Assembly (NCBI GenBank): GCA_023395555.1
Contig: JAEWYQ010000038.1
Location: 56,280 to 120,279, forward strand
DNA: 64,000 bases
Origin: Bacillota bacterium
Lineage (GTDB): Bacteria; Bacillota; Clostridia; Lachnospirales; Lachnospiraceae
Direction of reading: 5' to 3'
Position numbers and translations under genes: made by a program
The notes under the pieces: generated by a model
Seen by the model: only the letters and a program-made list of their open reading frames with translations
Told to the model about the DNA's origin: nothing
The model's database searches: none
Part shown: in pieces, positions 59,555 through 64,000 of the stretch
How positions within the stretch are numbered: position 1 is the first letter of the stretch
Layout: each line of letters opens with the position of its first letter

Positions 59555-62500
59555 ATGAATAAGAAAATGAAACGGCCGCTGTGCCTTGCCCTCACTGTCT
59601 GCCTTGTGCTTTCCCTGCTTGCGGGCAGCGCCTATGCGGTAAACCGGTATTTTGAGGATGCCAAGGGGCATTGGGCGGAGGAAGCCATTCAGATCCTGAC
59701 GGAAAAAGGCGTCATCAGCGGCTACCCCGACGGGCTGGCGCACCCGGATGAAATCATCACCAGAGGGGAATTCGCCGCCTTGGTTGCCAGAACCATGGAG
59801 CTGCCGGAGCCGGAGGAAAGCGAGGTCACCCTTCGCTTCACCGACATTGCCGGACATTGGTCGGAGCAGGATGTTGAGGCGCTCATTATTGCGGGAATCA
59901 TCCAAAAGGACGATTTCGGCACGAAGTTTTTACCGGATCAGCCCATCACCCGCATGGAGATGATCCGCATGCTGGTGCGTGCCATCGGCAAGGGCGAGCA
60001 TGACGCCTCCTGCTCCTGCGTCACCGGCTTTTCCGACGACGATACGCTTTCCGAATCGGACAAATCCAGCATCTGCACCGGCAAGGAATACGGTATCGTA
60101 GACGGCTACCCGGACGGCACGGTCAAGCCGGACGGAAAGGCCACCCGCGCCGAAGCCTTTGAAATGCTGGTGGATACGGAAAAGGCCAAAGAAAAAATCA
60201 AGAAGGAAGAACCGCCCAAGCCGACTGTTCCCACCAAGCCGGAGGATAAGCCCTCCGATGGGAATTCCGGCGGGGGCAGTTCTGGCGGCAGCAGTTCCGG
60301 TGGCGGTTCTTCCTATGTTCCCGCCCCGCAGTTTTCATTTACACTGCCCAAAACCGCGTATACTGCCGATGAAATTGAAATCAAGCCGGAAAGCCGGTAT
60401 GTAAGCGATTTGACATGGTCAGCCCTGAAAAACGATCTGCCTGCCGAGCTTTCAGAGCTGACAGACGGTACCCTTGACCACAACGGCGGTAAAGTGAAAT
60501 TTATGCAGACCGGCAGCATCACCCTGATTGCCACGGCCAAAAACAGCCGGGGCGTCACGGTGACCCATGAGCAGACCATCAGCATCTACCCGGTTGTGAC
60601 GGCGGCGTTCGCTCTGCCCGAAACCACCCATACCGACAAATCCGTGGCGGTGAAGCTGATGACCGAAAACCTCGGTACCAATGCGGTGGTATGGTCGCTC
60701 GAAAAGGATGGCACTGCCGTCGATATCGAAACGGCTCTCACCGGAACGCTGGATTCCACCGGCGGCACGGTGCTGTTCAAGGAAAAGGGCGTATACAAGC
60801 TGACCGCCTCGATTACGGATGAGCTGGGCAAGGTTATCACCGCACAGGATAGCATCACGGTCTACCCGGTAGCGGAGGTCAAGCTGACACTCCCAACCGT
60901 TTCTCATACGGATAAAACCGTGGCGCTCAAGACAGAAACAAAAGAAACGGACGGCCTCACAGTGGCCTACACCCTGACCCGGAACGGCGAGCCTGCCGAA
61001 ACCGACACATGGATCGAAGGAAATCCTGCTGACGGTAGCATCCGATTCAAGGAAAAAGGTGTGTATGCGCTGACCGCCTCTGTCACCGACGATACCGGCA
61101 GAGTGTTTTCCGATACCGCCCATATTACCGTCTACCCGGTAGGTTCGGCGGGCTTCTATCTGCCGGAAATCTTCCACACCGACAGCACCGTGATGGTGGA
61201 GGCAGTGTTCGGGGAAATCGGCAGCCATACCGCAAATTGGACGCTGCTCCGTGACGGAAAAGAAGTATCCCTCACCGATGCGGTGGAGGGTACGCTGGGC
61301 AACAGCGGCGGTGAGCTGAAGTTTCATGCCAAGGGCAGCTATGTTCTGAAAGCGGAATTCACCGACGACGGTGGCAGAACCTACCGCTACGAGCAGGGCT
61401 TCAAGGTGTATCCTGTGCCTGCCGTCAGCTACAGCCTGCCGGAGTATGTTCACACCGATACGGATATTGCGGTCAAAACCGAAACCACTGATTTGGACGG
61501 CCTCACCGTCGAATGGCTGGTGGACAACACCTACGGATTTCAGGACTGGCCGACCTATGTGGACGGAACGCTCACAAACGGCGGCGGCACGATCCGCTTC
61601 AAACGGGCCGGTGTCTATGAGCTGGCAGCCAGAGTCACCGATGAAACCGGCCGTGTATTTCTGTACGAAAGCCATGACAAATGCGAGGTTCTGCCTGTGC
61701 TGACCATCGGCTTTGAGCTTCCCGAATTTGCCTATACCGATACCGCCATCGACCTCAGAACCCACGGCAACAATCAGGTTCTGCCGGTGGAGTGGTCCGT
61801 CAGCAAGGACGGCAAGAGCATTCCGCTCTCCGAGGCGTTTGACGGCAGCCTCACCCCCCAGGGCGGCAAGATTACCTTTAAGGGCGACGGCGAGTATGTT
61901 CTCACCGCTGCCATGACCGATTACCTGAAACGCAGATATTCCCACAGCGAAAACATTCGCATCCACCCTGTGGTGCAATATGCATTTACCATGCCGCAGG
62001 CTGTTCACTACGGCACGGAGTTTGAAGTTGCCGCAAAGGATGTCCGGCACCTCGGCAGCTATTCCGTTGTATGGACACTACAAAAGGACGGCAATCCCTC
62101 ACAGTATCAGGGCACCCTCGGCAATGACGGCGGCAAAATCGCTATCCATGACACCGGCACATTTACCCTGACCGCCTCTATCACCGACAGCGAAGCGCGT
62201 GTCACCACCCATTCGGAACGCATCACGGTCACCAACACCGCGCCGAATGTCCCTGTGGTAGAAGCCGTACCCACCCGTACCGCCAAGGCCGGCAAGTTTC
62301 TTGTGAACATCACCGCCAGTGCCACAGACCCCGATGGGGATGCGGTGACCTTGGAGTATGCGGATACTGCGGCCGACAGCTATTATGCGCCGGGTACTCA
62401 CACCATAAAAGTTCGTGCCAAAGACATTGCCGGGGCGTATTCTGCGTGGACGGAAAAGACCTTCACCGTGACCAATGCCGCGCCAACCGTTATCCTGACC

Positions 62501-63760
62501 GCCGAGCCGACCCGCACGGCGAAAGATGGCAAATTCCTCGTCAATATCAGTGCAAAGGCAGCGGATACGGACGGTGACGCCACCACGCTGGAATGGGACA
62601 ACAAGGCGGCGGATGGCTACTATGCGCCCGGTACCCATACCGTAAAAGTTCGTGCCAAGGATATCGCCGGGGCGTATTCCCCATGGACGGAAAAGACCTT
62701 CACCGTGACCAATGCCGCGCCCACCGTAACCCTGACTGTCGAGCCGACCCGCACGGTGAAAGATGGCAAATTCCTCGTCAATATCAGTGCAAAGGCAGCG
62801 GATGCGGACGGCGATACCACCATGCTGGAATGGGATAACAAGGCGGCAGACAACTACTATGCGCCCGGCACCCATACCGTAAAAGTCCGTGCCAAGGACA
62901 TTGCCGGAGCATATTCCCCTTGGACGGAAAAGACCTTCACCATCACCAGCTCCGCGCCTACGGTTACCTTGACTGCCACTCCGACCCGTACAGCCCAAAG
63001 CGGCAAATTCCTTGTGAATATCAGCGCAACAGCCTCTGACTCGGATGGCGATCCCACTACACTGGAATGGGACAACAAGGCGGCGGACGGCTACTATGCC
63101 GTTGGCACGCACACCGTCCGTGTTCGCGCCAAAGATGCTACCGGGCTGTATTCCGATTGGGTATCCAAGACCTTTACCGTGGCAAACTCCGCCCCGACAG
63201 CGCCGATGATTACCCGAACGCCGAACGGCAACAGTGTGGCACCGGGAACGCCGGTCACCATCACGGCAGCCAGCTCCGACCCGGACGGCGACCCAGTCAC
63301 CCTGATTTGGGAGGGCAGAAACGCCGAAACCCAGACCTACCCCCGCGGAAAGAACGTGGTGCGTGTCAAGGCGGTGGATTCCGCAGGCGCCGAGTCCCCG
63401 TGGGCCGCTATCGTTTTCTTTGTGGCGGATTCCAACGGCGGCGGTGGCATGACGCTCACAGGCCCGGATTCCGTGATCATGGAAAACGGCATCGAAGGCG
63501 CCACCATCACCGAATACACCTTTACGGTGCCGCCCGTCAGCGGGCACAGCGGCTCCGACTTCGGCAGGGTGCGCGGCTACAACAAGCTGACCGGCCAGTG
63601 GGATCAGCTGGACTACGGCACCACCTCCAACGGCATCACCTTCACCCGTACCCTCGGCGCAGGCGTATACACGCAGCTGGAGTTTTATTATTATACCAAC
63701 CACTCGTGCATGTACAACAAATCCAACATCACCTACTCGGTGACGTACCACTTTGAATAA
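59555..63760 (+). CDS. Large surface protein: SLH domains plus two families of Ig-like repeats
   Basis: 1401 residues. A signal peptide (1-28, ending GSAYA) precedes three SLH modules (about 32-81, 94-145, 157-208; for example HWAEEAIQILTEKGVISGYP) that bind pyruvylated wall polymers. A Pro/Lys then Gly/Ser linker (210-258) follows, then seven repeats of about 90 residues (260-893), each opening with a LPxxxHTD-type strand, and five repeats of 79-80 residues (894-1291) with DGDxxTLEWDN and GTHTVKVRAKD motifs, resembling PKD/cadherin-like folds. A unique beta-rich C-terminal domain (1292-1401) may be the binding head. There is no sortase motif. It is likely an adhesin that helps mating contact or host attachment (inference). 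Confidence 0.88.
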   Translation: MNKKMKRPLCLALTVCLVLSLLAGSAYAVNRYFEDAKGHWAEEAIQILTEKGVISGYPDGLAHPDEIITRGEFAALVARTMELPEPEESEVTLRFTDIAGHWSEQDVEALIIAGIIQKDDFGTKFLPDQPITRMEMIRMLVRAIGKGEHDASCSCVTGFSDDDTLSESDKSSICTGKEYGIVDGYPDGTVKPDGKATRAEAFEMLVDTEKAKEKIKKEEPPKPTVPTKPEDKPSDGNSGGGSSGGSSSGGGSSYVPAPQFSFTLPKTAYTADEIEIKPESRYVSDLTWSALKNDLPAELSELTDGTLDHNGGKVKFMQTGSITLIATAKNSRGVTVTHEQTISIYPVVTAAFALPETTHTDKSVAVKLMTENLGTNAVVWSLEKDGTAVDIETALTGTLDSTGGTVLFKEKGVYKLTASITDELGKVITAQDSITVYPVAEVKLTLPTVSHTDKTVALKTETKETDGLTVAYTLTRNGEPAETDTWIEGNPADGSIRFKEKGVYALTASVTDDTGRVFSDTAHITVYPVGSAGFYLPEIFHTDSTVMVEAVFGEIGSHTANWTLLRDGKEVSLTDAVEGTLGNSGGELKFHAKGSYVLKAEFTDDGGRTYRYEQGFKVYPVPAVSYSLPEYVHTDTDIAVKTETTDLDGLTVEWLVDNTYGFQDWPTYVDGTLTNGGGTIRFKRAGVYELAARVTDETGRVFLYESHDKCEVLPVLTIGFELPEFAYTDTAIDLRTHGNNQVLPVEWSVSKDGKSIPLSEAFDGSLTPQGGKITFKGDGEYVLTAAMTDYLKRRYSHSENIRIHPVVQYAFTMPQAVHYGTEFEVAAKDVRHLGSYSVVWTLQKDGNPSQYQGTLGNDGGKIAIHDTGTFTLTASITDSEARVTTHSERITVTNTAPNVPVVEAVPTRTAKAGKFLVNITASATDPDGDAVTLEYADTAADSYYAPGTHTIKVRAKDIAGAYSAWTEKTFTVTNAAPTVILTAEPTRTAKDGKFLVNISAKAADTDGDATTLEWDNKAADGYYAPGTHTVKVRAKDIAGAYSPWTEKTFTVTNAAPTVTLTVEPTRTVKDGKFLVNISAKAADADGDTTMLEWDNKAADNYYAPGTHTVKVRAKDIAGAYSPWTEKTFTITSSAPTVTLTATPTRTAQSGKFLVNISATASDSDGDPTTLEWDNKAADGYYAVGTHTVRVRAKDATGLYSDWVSKTFTVANSAPTAPMITRTPNGNSVAPGTPVTITAASSDPDGDPVTLIWEGRNAETQTYPRGKNVVRVKAVDSAGAESPWAAIVFFVADSNGGGGMTLTGPDSVIMENGIEGATITEYTFTVPPVSGHSGSDFGRVRGYNKLTGQWDQLDYGTTSNGITFTRTLGAGVYTQLEFYYYTNHSCMYNKSNITYSVTYHFE
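60332..62233 (+). repeat. Seven degenerate repeats of about 270 bases in the surface-protein gene
   Basis: Each unit encodes about 90 residues with LPxxxHTDxxxxVK near its start, DGTL...GG.(I/V)xFK in the middle and YxLTASxTD...YPV at its end. Divergence between units is large, so they are old. Confidence 0.75.
62234..63427 (+). repeat. Five tandem repeats of 237-240 bases in the surface-protein gene
   Basis: Units start at 62234, 62474, 62711, 62948 and 63185. Units 2 and 3 are nearly identical at the DNA level, and period is exactly 237 bases for units 2 to 4. This points to recent expansion. Confidence 0.85.
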
Positions 63761-63772
63761 GGGGGAACATCC

Positions 63773-64000
63773 ATGAAGCATCTCATTTGCAAGCTGAAAA
63801 GCAAGGCGGTCATGACCGCCGCCAGAACCCGCCGCGTCCTTTCCGGCAGCCGCGGGGACGGATACATTGACACCGCCATCAAAATCCTGATTGCCGTGGT
63901 CTTGGGCGCTCTGCTCCTTGCGGGGCTGTATGCTCTGTTCGGGGAAACGGTGCTGCCCACCCTTGTGCAGCGCATTAAGGAAATGTTCAACTATGCAGGC
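63773..64000 (+). CDS. DUF6133-like small membrane protein, copy 2 (stop codon beyond the window)
   Basis: 76 codons from the ATG at 63773 to the window edge, ending FNYAG exactly where copy 1 ends, so only the stop is missing. From GDGYID to the end it differs from copy 1 (58924-59154) at only two positions; the N-terminal 28 residues agree at about half. A GGGGG site lies upstream. It follows the SLH surface-protein gene by 12 bases. Confidence 0.8.
   Translation, partial: MKHLICKLKSKAVMTAARTRRVLSGSRGDGYIDTAIKILIAVVLGALLLAGLYALFGETVLPTLVQRIKEMFNYAG

Larger units (their letters stand above)
53633..64000 (+). mobile_element. Cargo end of an integrative and conjugative element (continues past the window)
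   Basis: From just after tRNA-Val the DNA becomes more GC-rich. All genes lie on the plus strand with close spacing and strong GGAGG sites, and the set (LPD28-like, ArdA-like, D12 methyltransferase, YodL-like, SpoVG, DUF6133-like) is typical of conjugative elements in Clostridia. Integrase, relaxase and type IV secretion genes are not in the window, so the far end and the att repeat cannot be seen. The exact left boundary is uncertain (53633-54020). Confidence 0.65.

Noticed and set aside
60452..63781. Long minus-strand frames (532 and 560 codons) opposite the SLH protein gene
   Set aside because: They arise from the repetitive GC-rich codon pattern of the repeats and show only a mirrored repeat.

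Overview
The window looks like a chromosome segment of a Clostridia/Lachnospiraceae-type gut Firmicute. Supporting signs are AGGAGG-type ribosome binding sites, a T-box ahead of valS, many glycan-use loci built from LplB/LplC- and MalF/MalG-type permeases with lipoprotein binding proteins, DUF5107- and DUF5696-like proteins, AraC and LacI regulators, tRNAs without an encoded CCA, and an integrative element of the type common in this family. Assignment to genus is not possible from sequence alone.

Region 1 (1-18,565) is glycan metabolism and housekeeping: a truncated GH2 enzyme divergent from an HTH regulator plus a GH43-like lipoprotein; a MetE-like methyltransferase with a LysR regulator; a LacI regulator; a P-type ATPase preceded by a well-formed yybP-ykoY (Mn2+) riboswitch, which suggests manganese export rather than plain calcium pumping; aspartate kinase; bacteriohemerythrin; then a GH2 enzyme and a DUF5107/TPR protein divergent from an AraC regulator.

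Region 2 (19.4-20.8 kb) is an AT-rich islet carrying a small lipoprotein of unknown role. It is flanked by apparent remnants of an antitoxin and a PIN-domain toxin.

Region 3 (20.8-42.9 kb) is about 22 kb of genes all on the minus strand, probably one long transcription unit. It starts at a strong promoter overlapped by a LacI-family-like operator. Order of transcription: solute-binding lipoprotein, a cluster of four hairpins, a 972-residue binding protein with extra N-terminal domains, an LplB/LplC-like permease pair, an NHL/TPR membrane protein, a YIP1-family protein, a DUF5696-like membrane-anchored protein, a second MalF/MalG-like permease pair, GH30 lipoprotein, LacI regulator, GH5 enzyme, and two half-size ABC exporters. 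No importer ATPase is encoded here, so a shared MsmX-type ATPase is presumably used. This composite locus is the best candidate for a poorly described system.

Region 4 (43.0-53.6 kb) holds a small operon (EamA transporter, Hyi-like isomerase, XdhC-like protein with an unusual domain order, low-molecular-weight phosphatase), an LCP wall enzyme, T-box-controlled valS, a 58-residue small protein, a chemoreceptor with CheW, and two tRNA genes. The tRNA-Val(GAC) has C instead of the near-universal U at position 33.

Region 5 (about 53.6 kb to the end) is the cargo end of an integrative conjugative element beside tRNA-Val. It begins with several rho-independent terminators, then small and LPD28-like proteins, an ArdA-like antirestriction protein, a D12-class adenine methyltransferase, a Cys-rich protein, a YodL-like protein, a SpoVG-family protein, and a 1401-residue SLH/Ig-repeat surface protein flanked by two near-identical DUF6133-like membrane proteins. 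Its base composition is visibly more GC-rich than the flanking host DNA.
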